Origin: JASFBA01 sp034433695
Lineage (GTDB): Bacteria; Chloroflexota; Chloroflexia; DTKN01
Assembly (NCBI GenBank): GCA_034433695.1
Contig: DAOUAK010000161.1
Location: forward strand, 1-18,377
Direction: 5' to 3'
Length of the DNA: 18,377 nt
The notes below the pieces were generated by a model. The model searched no databases. It had not been told where the DNA came from and saw only the letters and a program-made list of their open reading frames with translations. How positions within the stretch are numbered: the first letter of the stretch is position 1; each line of letters opens with the position of its first letter. Below, one piece after another: positions 1-7,695 of the stretch. Position numbers and translations under genes: made by a program.

Positions 1-498
1 AGGAAAATTCGAGAAATTCAGGAGGAGGTAGCCCGTCGGGCCGAGCGGCCGGGAACAGGCCCGGAGGAAATGCTGAACGTGCTCGTCTTTTACCTTTCCG
101 ACGAACGTTATGCACTCCCTCTGGAGGTAGTACGCGAGGTCAGCCGAGTCGGGTATATTACCCCATTGCCGGGCCTGCCGGCCGCCGTCCTGGGGGCTAC
201 CGGTCTGCGAGGAGAGGTCCTTCCGGTGCTGGACCTGCGCCGCTTGCTCGGCCTTCCGGAAAAGCCGCCGACTCCCGAAAGCCGGCTGGTTATCGTCCGC
301 CAGGAAGACACCGTTGCCGCCATGCTGGCCGACCGCGTGGAGGACATCGTCGCTCTGCCCGCATCGGCGTTACAGGCGCCGCCGGCCGAAACACAAGGAA
401 CGTCCCCCTTTCTCCGGGCTATTGCCCGCCAGGGTAAAGAGGCCATCCGGGTGCTAGATCTGGCCGGCCTCCTGGAGGCAGTTCGCCATGGCGGATGA
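1..498 (+). CDS. cheW: CheW-like coupling protein, probably 5'-partial
   Basis: CheW adaptor: a cytoplasmic SH3-like protein that bridges chemoreceptors to the CheA kinase. From the ATG at 70 the protein is 142 aa. It opens with the CheW beta-strand pattern VLVFYLSDERYALPLE (residues 4-19) and has the typical LRGEVLPVLDL strand-turn (46-56). The reading frame is open without a stop from base 1. The 23 codons before the ATG encode a charged helical stretch (RKIREIQEEVARRAER), which resembles the N-terminal helix I remember from CheW proteins of Chloroflexota. GGAGG at 63-67 lies only 2 nt before the ATG at 70, too close for a normal ribosome site. I therefore think translation starts upstream of the window, and I give base 1 as the edge of a partial gene; 70 is the alternative start. 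The stop overlaps the next cheW by 11 nt, so the two are co-translated. The family call is firm; the start is not. Confidence 0.88.
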   Translation, partial: RKIREIQEEVARRAERPGTGPEEMLNVLVFYLSDERYALPLEVVREVSRVGYITPLPGLPAAVLGATGLRGEVLPVLDLRRLLGLPEKPPTPESRLVIVRQEDTVAAMLADRVEDIVALPASALQAPPAETQGTSPFLRAIARQGKEAIRVLDLAGLLEAVRHGG

Positions 499-964
499 GG
501 GAATGATGGCCTTCTTTCTGCAGGTCGGCCTCAGCCGTTTCGCCGTGGAATCCGGCCAGGTGGAGACGGTGCGGCGAAAAGAAACGCTTTACCCGGCCCA
601 GGGGGGGCCTCCCGACCTGCTGGGGTTCCTGTCGCTGGGCGAAGAAGCCGTCCCTGTGCTGGACCTGGGGACACGGCTGGGCCTGGAGACGACGGGGGAA
701 AGGCGGCGCGGTCTCCTGCTGATACCCCCCCGCGAAGTGTCTCCGCTTTCCTTCCGCGTGGATGACATCGAAGGACCGCTCTTCCTGTCCTGGAAGCAGA
801 TTGCTTTGCTCCCCGGATGGCTACGTAAAATTCAATCCCGCCCGATGGTCTGGGGGTTGGTCTGGCAGGAAGACGTGCTGGTGCCCCTTCTCGACCTGGC
901 CCAGATCGTTCTCCCGGAGGAAAACTCCGTTCTGCTGGGGCTGGCCGCCCCACTATGCTCATGA
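488..964 (+). CDS. cheW: Second CheW-like coupling protein
   Basis: A second, divergent CheW-domain protein of 158 aa. Recognisable pieces are the opening strand FFLQVGLSRFAVESGQVETV (residues 9-28), the hallmark GEEAVPVLDLGTRLGL (51-66) and a final VLVPLLDLAQIVLP (130-143), which repeats the CheW 'PVLDL' strand near the end of the fold. The ATG at 488 lies inside the end of the preceding cheW. A second possible start at 503 (ATGATG) follows GAGGG closely and would shorten the protein by five residues. Two different CheW copies next to one CheA suggest different roles, for example one binding receptor and one binding CheA, or a CheV-like link without a receiver domain. The middle (residues 70-110) matches generic CheW poorly, so a specialised partner is likely. 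It is followed after 13 nt by the receptor gene. Confidence 0.85.
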   Translation: MADEGMMAFFLQVGLSRFAVESGQVETVRRKETLYPAQGGPPDLLGFLSLGEEAVPVLDLGTRLGLETTGERRRGLLLIPPREVSPLSFRVDDIEGPLFLSWKQIALLPGWLRKIQSRPMVWGLVWQEDVLVPLLDLAQIVLPEENSVLLGLAAPLCS

Positions 965-965
965 T

Positions 966-972
966 AAGGAGG
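966..972 (+). promoter_or_regulatory. Shine-Dalgarno fixing the MCP start
   Basis: AAGGAGG ends 5 nt before the ATG at 978. It is the best ribosome site in this area. It shows that the receptor starts at 978 and not at the much earlier in-frame ATG at 762, which lies inside cheW. Confidence 0.8.
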
Positions 973-977
973 CTGCG

Positions 978-2456
978 ATGGCCCAGGGGGCTATGAAGTA
1001 TATCCTTTCCCTCTTTAGCACACCGCCCGATCTCGCCGAAGAGGACCTGCGGCGCCGTACAGGCAACGCCTTTAGCCTGGCTCTGGCCCAGATTGCTGCC
1101 GCCGGGGTCCTTGGGATCGCCCAAGCGATTACCGGCACGATTGGCCAACCCATCCCCCTCGCTGGAATCGCAATAGGCGCCCTGACGGCCATCCTTGCCC
1201 TCTGGTTATGTAGCATCCGTCGGCCGGTGGAAGCATCCTGGCTCCTCGTCCTGGGCCCTCTTTCTGTTGCCGCTCTCCTTTCCTACTGGGAAGCCCATAT
1301 CTACCAGACATCGCCAAGGCCTGTGATATCCGGCTTGATCTTTGTCTGGCCTATACTGGTCGCCGCCACTTCCTTCCCCGTCAACGCTGTCCTTTTCGTC
1401 GCCTTGATCTCCATCCTTCTCTTCCTCCTCCTCGGGTTTCCCCCCACGCACTGGGGGGATCCCTTCCTCCAGCAGTACGCCTTCAGCGTAGCCGCCCTCA
1501 CAGGCTTTATCGGCTATGTCCTGCGTCGGATTGCCGCCTCTTTGCAATCCGCCCTGAAAGAATCGGAACAACGGGCCCAGGAGATTCTGCGCACCAACCA
1601 GCGCCTGATGGAAAAGGGCATCCAGCAGGTCAACCTGGCCACCCAGATCGGCATCTCGGCGACCGAACTTTCGGCCACCTCCCGGCAGCAGGCCAGCGGC
1701 GCGGCCGAGCAGGCCTCGGCCATCAGCGAAGTGACCTCCACCATCGAGGAGATGGGTTATACGGCCCGCCAGATCGCCCAGAGCGCCGAGAACGTCTCGC
1801 GGGTGGCCGAGCAGACCCTGCAAGCCGTAGGAAAGGGGCAGAGCGCCGTGGATGAGACGGTGGCGGCGATGGAGGGCATCAAGAGCCGGGTACAGGAACT
1901 GGCCGACAAGGTGTTGGCGCTGGGGGAACACTCCCAGCGCATCGGCGAGATCATCGAGATCATCAACGACATTGCCGATGAGACCCATCTCCTGGCCCTG
2001 AACGCGGCCATCGAGTCGGCCGGAGCCGGCGAACACGGCCGGCGCTTTGCCGTGGTCGCCGCCGAGGTGAAAAGTCTGGCCAACCGGGCGATGGAGTCGG
2101 CAAAGGAGGTGCGCGGCGTCATCGCCGAGATTCAGCGGGCCACCAACGCCTCGGTGATGGCTGCCGAGGAGGGGTTGAGGCAGACGGAGCGCGGAGTAAA
2201 CCAGGTCTACCAGGCCGGCCGGGCGATGGAGGAGATCGTCCTCCTGGCCCAGCGCACCGCCGAAGCCGCCCAGGAGATTTCCCTGGCCACCACGCAGCAG
2301 CGCACCGCCAGCGAGCAGATCGTGGAGACGATGCGGGAGATCGCCGAAGTCGCCAACCAGACGGCCGAGGGTAGCCGGCAACTGGCCGAAGCGGCCGCTA
2401 CCCTTTCGGAGATCGCCGAGCAGTTGCAATCTGCCGGCCGGATGGAACTCGGATGA
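978..2456 (+). CDS. Methyl-accepting chemotaxis protein with polytopic membrane sensor
   Basis: A 492-aa chemoreceptor. The N-terminal third is hydrophobic with about six predicted membrane helices (near 31-53, 59-80, 87-104, 115-131, 133-154, 167-185) joined by short loops. There is no room for an extracellular ligand domain and I see no HAMP. From about 190 to 485 it is a long heptad-rich coiled coil, the MCP signalling domain. The CheA/CheW-binding tip lies at about 328-366, with IINDIADETHLLALNAAIES followed by AGAGEHGRRFAVVAAEV. The Arg of the common EAARAGE tip is Gly here, and Asn of the common QTNLLALNAA is His (ETHLLALNAA). Gln/Glu-rich flanks (AAEQASAISEV, TTQQRTASEQIVE) are possible methylation sites for the CheR and CheB encoded downstream. 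There is no C-terminal CheR-binding pentapeptide. The signal is probably membrane-derived or carried by a small hydrophobic ligand. The gene overlaps cheA by ATGA. Confidence 0.9.
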   Translation: MAQGAMKYILSLFSTPPDLAEEDLRRRTGNAFSLALAQIAAAGVLGIAQAITGTIGQPIPLAGIAIGALTAILALWLCSIRRPVEASWLLVLGPLSVAALLSYWEAHIYQTSPRPVISGLIFVWPILVAATSFPVNAVLFVALISILLFLLLGFPPTHWGDPFLQQYAFSVAALTGFIGYVLRRIAASLQSALKESEQRAQEILRTNQRLMEKGIQQVNLATQIGISATELSATSRQQASGAAEQASAISEVTSTIEEMGYTARQIAQSAENVSRVAEQTLQAVGKGQSAVDETVAAMEGIKSRVQELADKVLALGEHSQRIGEIIEIINDIADETHLLALNAAIESAGAGEHGRRFAVVAAEVKSLANRAMESAKEVRGVIAEIQRATNASVMAAEEGLRQTERGVNQVYQAGRAMEEIVLLAQRTAEAAQEISLATTQQRTASEQIVETMREIAEVANQTAEGSRQLAEAAATLSEIAEQLQSAGRMELG

Positions 2457-4657
2457 CCGATATTGACCTGACCGCCTTCTACGGGCAGTTCCGCGACGAA
2501 ACCTGGGAAAATCTGAACCTCCTGGAACAGGGCCTGACCGCCCTGGAGGCTCAGCCCGGCGATACCGCCTTGCTCGACCGGATGCTGCGGGCCGTCCATA
2601 CCACCAAAGGTTCGGCCAAGATCATGGGTTTTTCCGAGATCAACCGCCTGGCCCACCAGATCGAGGATGTGCTGGGAGCGATTCGCAAGGGGGAACTTGC
2701 CCTGACCCCGGAAGTCGGCAACGTCCTGCTCCGGGCCAGTAGCGCCATCCGCGCCCTGACCGTGGCCCGCCTCGAAGGCCGGGGGGAGGCGGTGGACCTG
2801 GCCGGGCTTCTGGCCGAACTGCAACAGTTACTGGGAGCGAAGGAGGCCCGCCCGGAGGCGGCCCCGCTCGTTACCGTCGCCGGCCCGTCGGCCGGCCAGC
2901 CCCGGGAGACGATGCGCGTGGGCATGGAGCAGGTGGACCGCCTTTCCCGCCTGGTGGGTGAGGCCCGGCTTCTCCAGGAACAGGCCCGGGAGCATCAGGC
3001 CCTCCTGGAGGAACTCCTGCGGGCTCAGGAAGAGACGAAACGGGCCTTTCGCAGCCTGAAAGAGACACTGGAAACGTTCCGCGACCGTCTCCGACCCCGC
3101 CAGATCGAAGAACTGTCCCGCCGCCTGGAGGGACTGGAGCACCAGATCGAGGAGCAGAACGATCGGGGAAAGGTCCTCGGCCGGCAATACGCCGCCTGGC
3201 TGGAACGCTCTATCCTGAGCCTTTCCGAACTTCAGCAGCAGGTCCTCTCCATCCGCATGGTGCCCATCGGTTCCCTCTTTGAGGTCTTTCCAGGCGTAGT
3301 ACGCCGGCTGGCCGGCGAATGTGGGGTGGAAGTTTCCCTGGAGGTGCACGGGGCAGAGGTGGAACTGGACCGGCGGGTGCTGGACCTGCTGCGGGAGCCG
3401 CTGGTACACCTGGTGCGCAATGCGCTCTCTCACGGCATTGAGCCCCCGGAGGAACGGGTCCGCCGGGGAAAGCCGCCCCGGGGGCGCCTCGTTCTGGAGG
3501 CCCAGGCTCTGGGTCGGCGGGTGCACATCCGCGTTCAGGACGACGGACGGGGTATTGACCTGGAGAGGGTGCGCCGCATCGCCGTGGAGCGCGGCCTGCT
3601 GGAGGAAAAGGAGGCCGAGCAGGCCGATGAAAGGACCCTCCTGGAACTGCTCTTCCGGCCGGCCTTCACAACCCGCCGCCAGGCCGACGAGATGTCCGGC
3701 CGGGGGATGGGCCTGGATGCCGTGCAGGCCACGATGCGCCGGCTGAATGGCCTGGTGCAGGTAGAAACTCTCCCCGGCCGAGGCACCACTTTCACCCTGG
3801 ACGTTCCCCTGACTCTGGCCACCATCCCGGTCCTGCTGGTGGAGGCGGCCGGGGAGACGCTGGCCATCCCCTCCGGCGTCATCCGCGGCCTGGTACGCCC
3901 GCAACCCCAGGAGGTGGTCCTGGTGGAAGGACGCCCGGTCCTCTACTGGCAGGAGCGGCCGCTTCCACTCCTCTCCCTGGCCGAGGTACTGGGTCTGGCC
4001 GCCGGGACCTCAGAGGGGGACCGAACGGTGGCCATCATTGCCGGAAGCGATGGGCACCAGGTTGCCCTGACCGTGAACCGTCTCCTGGATGAAACCGAGG
4101 CCGTGGTCCAGCCCCTGGGGGAGATTCTGGGACGCAGCCCCTACTTCTCCGCAGCAACGATCTCTGGATCGGGGGAGATTATTCCCATCCTGGACCTGAG
4201 CGGCCTCCTCAGCACTCGCCCGGCCGTTCCCATCCGCGCCAAACGTCCCCCGGAGGAACTTTTCCGCCCTGCTCCGGCTCCGTCCCGCGAGCCACCCCGC
4301 ATCCTGCTGGTCGAGGATACCCTGATTACCCGGGAACTGGAGCGGAGCATCCTGGAGGCAGCCGGCTACCGGGTGGAGACGGCTCAGGACGGTCTGGATG
4401 CTTTGCAAAAACTGGAGCGCGGGGTCTTTCACCTGGTCATCACCGACATCGAGATGCCGCGTCTGGACGGTCTGGAACTGACCGCCCGCATCCGGCAGGA
4501 CCCCCGCTGGGCCAACCTGCCGATCGTCATCATTACGGCCTACACCGATGAGGAGAGGCGCCGGCGAGGAATGCAACTCGGCGCCCAGGCCTATATCACC
4601 AAGAGCCGCTTCGACCAGTCTAATCTCCTGGAAACCATAGCCCATCTGGTCGGGTAA
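2453..4657 (+). CDS. cheA: Hybrid chemotaxis histidine kinase CheA with C-terminal receiver
   Basis: A 734-aa CheA that autophosphorylates on its HPt domain and passes phosphate to receivers. Domains in order: HPt 1-105 with phospho-acceptor H49 in AVHTTKGSAKIMGF; P3 dimerisation 150-275, which starts RETMRVGMEQVDRLSRLVGE and contains a long charged coiled coil (about 172-250); HATPase 315-455 with N box NALSHGIE (323-330), G1 DDGRGID (363-369), F box LLFRPAFTT (399-407) and G2 GRGMGLD (416-422); CheW-like P5 458-585; and REC 614-734 with D665 in TDIEMP and K717 in YITKS. All catalytic motifs look intact. No separate P2 (CheY-docking) domain is evident. This matches CheA-REC hybrids of pilus or gliding systems such as PilL/ChpA and FrzE, where the fused receiver acts as internal phosphate sink or output. 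Start is the ATGA overlap with the receptor gene. Confidence 0.94.
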   Translation: MTDIDLTAFYGQFRDETWENLNLLEQGLTALEAQPGDTALLDRMLRAVHTTKGSAKIMGFSEINRLAHQIEDVLGAIRKGELALTPEVGNVLLRASSAIRALTVARLEGRGEAVDLAGLLAELQQLLGAKEARPEAAPLVTVAGPSAGQPRETMRVGMEQVDRLSRLVGEARLLQEQAREHQALLEELLRAQEETKRAFRSLKETLETFRDRLRPRQIEELSRRLEGLEHQIEEQNDRGKVLGRQYAAWLERSILSLSELQQQVLSIRMVPIGSLFEVFPGVVRRLAGECGVEVSLEVHGAEVELDRRVLDLLREPLVHLVRNALSHGIEPPEERVRRGKPPRGRLVLEAQALGRRVHIRVQDDGRGIDLERVRRIAVERGLLEEKEAEQADERTLLELLFRPAFTTRRQADEMSGRGMGLDAVQATMRRLNGLVQVETLPGRGTTFTLDVPLTLATIPVLLVEAAGETLAIPSGVIRGLVRPQPQEVVLVEGRPVLYWQERPLPLLSLAEVLGLAAGTSEGDRTVAIIAGSDGHQVALTVNRLLDETEAVVQPLGEILGRSPYFSAATISGSGEIIPILDLSGLLSTRPAVPIRAKRPPEELFRPAPAPSREPPRILLVEDTLITRELERSILEAAGYRVETAQDGLDALQKLERGVFHLVITDIEMPRLDGLELTARIRQDPRWANLPIVIITAYTDEERRRRGMQLGAQAYITKSRFDQSNLLETIAHLVG

Positions 4658-4664
4658 AGGAGGT
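4656..4664 (+). promoter_or_regulatory. Shine-Dalgarno supporting a TTG start for cheY
   Basis: AAAGGAGGT overlaps the cheA stop codon and ends 5 nt before the TTG at 4670. The next codons give the expected receiver start AARILVVDDS. No ATG or GTG is available between this site and that motif, so TTG is the start. Confidence 0.75.
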
Positions 4665-4669
4665 ACGCA

Positions 4670-5047
4670 TTGGCCGCCCGAATCCTGGTTGTGGATGATA
4701 GCCGCCTGGTCACCGACATCGTCAAACTGCGCCTGGAGGCGCTGGGGTATCAGGTCAGCGTGGCCTCCAGCGGGGAGGAGGCCCTGGAGCGAATTCGGGC
4801 CGATCCTCCCCATCTCCTTGTCCTCGACATCCGCCTGCCCGGCATTGACGGCTACGAGGTTTGCCGCCGGCTGCGCCGGGACGAAAATCCGGCCATCCGC
4901 GACCTCCCGATCATTGCCCTGACCTCGATGGACGATACCAGCGTCGGCTTCGAGGTGGGGATGGACGATTACCTGAACAAGGACTTTGACCTGCTGGAAC
5001 TGGGCGAACGGGTCGGTTTCCTTTTGCGTCTGCGTGGGATCGAATGA
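4670..5047 (+). CDS. cheY: Stand-alone CheY-like response regulator
   Basis: A single-domain receiver of 125 aa with no output domain. It has the acidic pair D9-D10 (ILVVDDS), phospho-acceptor D53 (LVLDIRLPGIDG), the conserved Thr/Ser position in IALTSMD (82-88) and K104 in YLNKDFD. It begins with TTG behind a strong ribosome site. It is likely phosphorylated by the upstream CheA and acts as diffusible output or as a phosphate sink alongside the receiver fused to CheA. The surroundings contain no flagellar motor, so its partner may be a pilus or gliding motor elsewhere, or the partner-switching proteins downstream; neither is shown by the sequence. Its stop overlaps cheB as ATGA. Confidence 0.92.
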   Translation: MAARILVVDDSRLVTDIVKLRLEALGYQVSVASSGEEALERIRADPPHLLVLDIRLPGIDGYEVCRRLRRDENPAIRDLPIIALTSMDDTSVGFEVGMDDYLNKDFDLLELGERVGFLLRLRGIE

Positions 5048-6174
5048 GACAGGAAGAATTGCGTACGCGGCCCGAGACGGAAAACGGGCGGAAGTTGCGG
5101 GTCCTGGTGGTGGATGATTCCCCGGTGGCCCGGGCGGTCCTCCGTTCGATTCTGGAGGGGGACCCCGGAATCGAGGTGGTTGGTTTGGCCCGTAACGGCT
5201 GGGAGGCGGTGCAGATGACCGCCCGGCTACGGCCGGATGTCATCACCATGGATGTCCGTATGCCGGAGATGGACGGCTATGAGGCCACCTGCCAGATCAT
5301 GGCCTACCATCCGACGCCCATCCTCATCGTCACCGCTTCCCTTTCCAAGCAGGACGTGGACTTTTCCTTCCGGATGCTGGAGGCCGGCGCGCTCGACATC
5401 CTGGAGAAGCCGGCCGGGGAAGACCCCGTCGCCCTGCGTAGCAAAGCCCGGGACCTCATCGAGCGGGTCCGCCTGCTTTCCCGTGTGCGGGTGATCACCC
5501 ATCTGCGAGGACGAAGGGCCGGCCGGCCTCTTCCCCTGGCCTCTATCCGGGCCGAGCCTTGCCCGGTGCCGGCCGAGGCGCCCGACCGCCTGGTGGTCAT
5601 CGGAGCCTCCACCGGGGGGCCTCGGGCCCTCCAGCGCATCCTTTCGTCGTTGCCGGCCGATTTTCCCGCCCCTATCCTGGTGGTCCAGCACATCGCCTCG
5701 GGTTTCACCCGAGGGCTGGCCGAGTGGCTGGCCGGGGAAACGCGCCTCCGGGTGTCCCTGGCCCGCCAGGACGACGGGCTGACCCCCGGCCGGGTCTATA
5801 TCGCCCCGGAGGGCTGCCACCTCCTCCCCAACCACCGCCGCATCCACCTCGCGGAGACGCCTCGCACCCCTCTGATCCCTTCGGTGGACGTGACGATGCA
5901 GGCGGCCGCCCAGAATTTTGGCCGGCGGGCCATCGGCATCCTGCTGACCGGTATGGGAAACGACGGGGCCGAAGGATTGCTGGCCATTCGTCGGGCGGGG
6001 GGGATCACTATCGCTCAGGACCAGGCCACCTCCACCATCTTCGGGATGCCCCGGGCGGCCATCGAACTGGGAGCCCCCCAACAGGTGCTCCCGCTGGAGG
6101 AGATCGCCCCGGCCCTCCTACGGGCCGTGGTCGGGGAAAAGGAAACGCCCCCTGATGCCGAGGAGCGACGATGA
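5044..6174 (+). CDS. cheB: Receptor glutamate methylesterase/deamidase CheB
   Basis: A 376-aa two-domain CheB. The receiver (19-140) has D24-D25, phospho-acceptor D70 in TMDVRMPEMDGYEA, and K122 in LEKPAG. A linker of about 40 residues leads to the esterase (181-363) with the catalytic triad S189 (GASTGGP), H216 (VVQHIASGFT) and D307 (GMGNDGAEG). It removes methyl groups from receptor glutamates and deamidates glutamines, with phosphorylation by CheA relieving inhibition by the receiver. Length and motifs are standard for the family. Its natural substrate here should be the receptor at 978-2456. The gene overlaps cheY and cheR by ATGA, so CheB and CheR are made in coupled amounts. Confidence 0.95.
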   Translation: MRQEELRTRPETENGRKLRVLVVDDSPVARAVLRSILEGDPGIEVVGLARNGWEAVQMTARLRPDVITMDVRMPEMDGYEATCQIMAYHPTPILIVTASLSKQDVDFSFRMLEAGALDILEKPAGEDPVALRSKARDLIERVRLLSRVRVITHLRGRRAGRPLPLASIRAEPCPVPAEAPDRLVVIGASTGGPRALQRILSSLPADFPAPILVVQHIASGFTRGLAEWLAGETRLRVSLARQDDGLTPGRVYIAPEGCHLLPNHRRIHLAETPRTPLIPSVDVTMQAAAQNFGRRAIGILLTGMGNDGAEGLLAIRRAGGITIAQDQATSTIFGMPRAAIELGAPQQVLPLEEIAPALLRAVVGEKETPPDAEERR

Positions 6175-7691
6175 CCCTGACCCTGGAATTAGACGAGGCC
6201 ACCTTCATCGAACTGCGTGAGCGTATCCAGGCCTGTAGCGGAATCTACTTGGACGACTCCCGCCGCCGCTCCTTTTCCCGCACCGTGGCCGGCCGGATGA
6301 GCCACCATGGCTTCCGTACCTGCGAGGAGTACCTGGCCCTGCTCGATTCGCCCGCCGGCAAGGAGGAAATCGGCGCCCTTCTGGAGGAGGTGGTCAATCG
6401 GGAGACCTCTTTCTTCCGCAATCCGCGCCATTTCCGCCTGCTGGCCGAGGTCGTCCTGCCCGAACTGGAGCGCCTCCGGCCGGCCGACCTTCCCCTGCGG
6501 CTGTGGAGCGCCGGCTGTTCCACCGGCCAGGAACCGTATTCCATCGCCATCACCGTGGCCGAAACGCTGGGCCTCCCACCCCGCCGCCCGGTGGAAATCC
6601 TGGCCACCGACATCAGCCGGCAGGCTCTGGAATATGCCCGCCGTGGTCTTTTCACCGAACGGCAGGTCCAGCAGGTCGAGCCGGCCTACCTTTCCCGTTA
6701 CTTTGAGCGCCAGGGCGAATCTTACGCCGTCCGGCCGGAGGTACGGGAGCTGGTCTGCTTCCACGAGGTCAACCTGGTTGCCGAGCCGCTACCGCCGTTC
6801 GTCCACGGCGTAGATGTGATCTTCTGCCGCAACGTAACCATCTACTTCCGCATCGAGACTTCGCGCCGCCTGATGGCCAAACTCTACCAGTGCCTGAAGG
6901 AAGGCGGCTACCTCTTTATCGGCTTTTCCGAGACACTCTGGCAGGTCTTTGACGCCTTTGAACGGGTGCAGCAGGGTGGGGTCTTTTTCTACCGCAAGGG
7001 CCGGGCCGTCCTCCCGACTCGTCCGGAGGTGACTCTGCCCCGTCCCCGCTCCGTCCCCGGCGGGAGTTCGGTGGAACGGCCGCTCTTCCTGGGGGCGACT
7101 CTTTCCCATTCCCCACCGGCCCGCCGGGCTAAGGTGGAACGAGGGATGGAGACCGGCGAGGAGCCGGCCCGGGCCTATTACCAGCACGGCCTGGCCTGCC
7201 TGCGCGACGGGATGTATGAGGAAGCCCTGAACGCCTTTCGCGCAGCCCTGCGCGAGGAACCAAACCTGGTGGAGGCCTTCTGCGGCCTGGCCCAGGTCTA
7301 TGCCAACCAGGGACATTATACCGAGGCTCTGCAGGCCTGCGAGCGGGCCCTGAAACTGGACGACATGGCCGAGGAAGCCTACCTCTTGCGCGGCCTGATC
7401 CACCGTCAGATGGGCCGGATGGAGCAGGCCGTGGCCGATCTGGAACGGGCGGCCGATCTGAACCCCTCCTCGCCCACCGCCCACTACTACCTGGGCGACC
7501 TCTTCCTGGCGCTGGCCGACCGCCGTCGGGCGGCCCAGGCCTTTCGTCGAACCTGGCGCACCCTCCTGGGCCGGCCGGAAGAGACTCTCATTGACGGGGT
7601 GCCGGTGCACCTGCTCCGGCAGGCCTGTCAGAAGCACCTGGAAACGCTGGAAGGTCGGTCTCCGGCAATGCCAGAAAGGTCCCGAGGATGA
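6171..7691 (+). CDS. cheR: Receptor methyltransferase CheR with C-terminal TPR domain
   Basis: A 506-aa protein. The CheR part (10-277) uses S-adenosylmethionine to methylate receptor glutamates. It shows the N-terminal helical domain (12-75), NRETSFFRN (76-84), the SAM-binding loop WSAGCSTGQEPYSIA (112-126), ATDISRQAL (145-153) and DVIFCRNVTIYF (215-226). After a Pro/Arg-rich linker (280-330), residues 333-465 form about three TPR repeats, for example EALNAFRAALREEPNLVEAF and QAVADLERAADLNPSSPTAH. CheR-TPR fusions are known in FrzF and related systems, where the repeats bind regulators and tune methylation. The receptor lacks a CheR-tethering pentapeptide, so the TPR may supply protein contacts instead. 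The stop is followed after 4 nt by the phosphatase gene. Confidence 0.93.
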   Translation: MTLTLELDEATFIELRERIQACSGIYLDDSRRRSFSRTVAGRMSHHGFRTCEEYLALLDSPAGKEEIGALLEEVVNRETSFFRNPRHFRLLAEVVLPELERLRPADLPLRLWSAGCSTGQEPYSIAITVAETLGLPPRRPVEILATDISRQALEYARRGLFTERQVQQVEPAYLSRYFERQGESYAVRPEVRELVCFHEVNLVAEPLPPFVHGVDVIFCRNVTIYFRIETSRRLMAKLYQCLKEGGYLFIGFSETLWQVFDAFERVQQGGVFFYRKGRAVLPTRPEVTLPRPRSVPGGSSVERPLFLGATLSHSPPARRAKVERGMETGEEPARAYYQHGLACLRDGMYEEALNAFRAALREEPNLVEAFCGLAQVYANQGHYTEALQACERALKLDDMAEEAYLLRGLIHRQMGRMEQAVADLERAADLNPSSPTAHYYLGDLFLALADRRRAAQAFRRTWRTLLGRPEETLIDGVPVHLLRQACQKHLETLEGRSPAMPERSRG

Positions 7692-7695
7692 AGCG

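Noticed and set aside
762..977. Upstream in-frame extension of the chemoreceptor
   Set aside because: It lies inside the second cheW, and the strong AAGGAGG site fixes the start at 978.
1206..2429. 407-codon minus-strand open frame opposite the chemoreceptor
   Set aside because: Mirror frame of the MCP coiled coil; Gly/Leu/Asp-rich with no recognisable family, while the plus strand encodes an unmistakable MCP tip.
5559..6155. 198-codon alternative plus-strand frame within cheB
   Set aside because: Gly/Pro/Arg-rich shadow of the CheB esterase domain.
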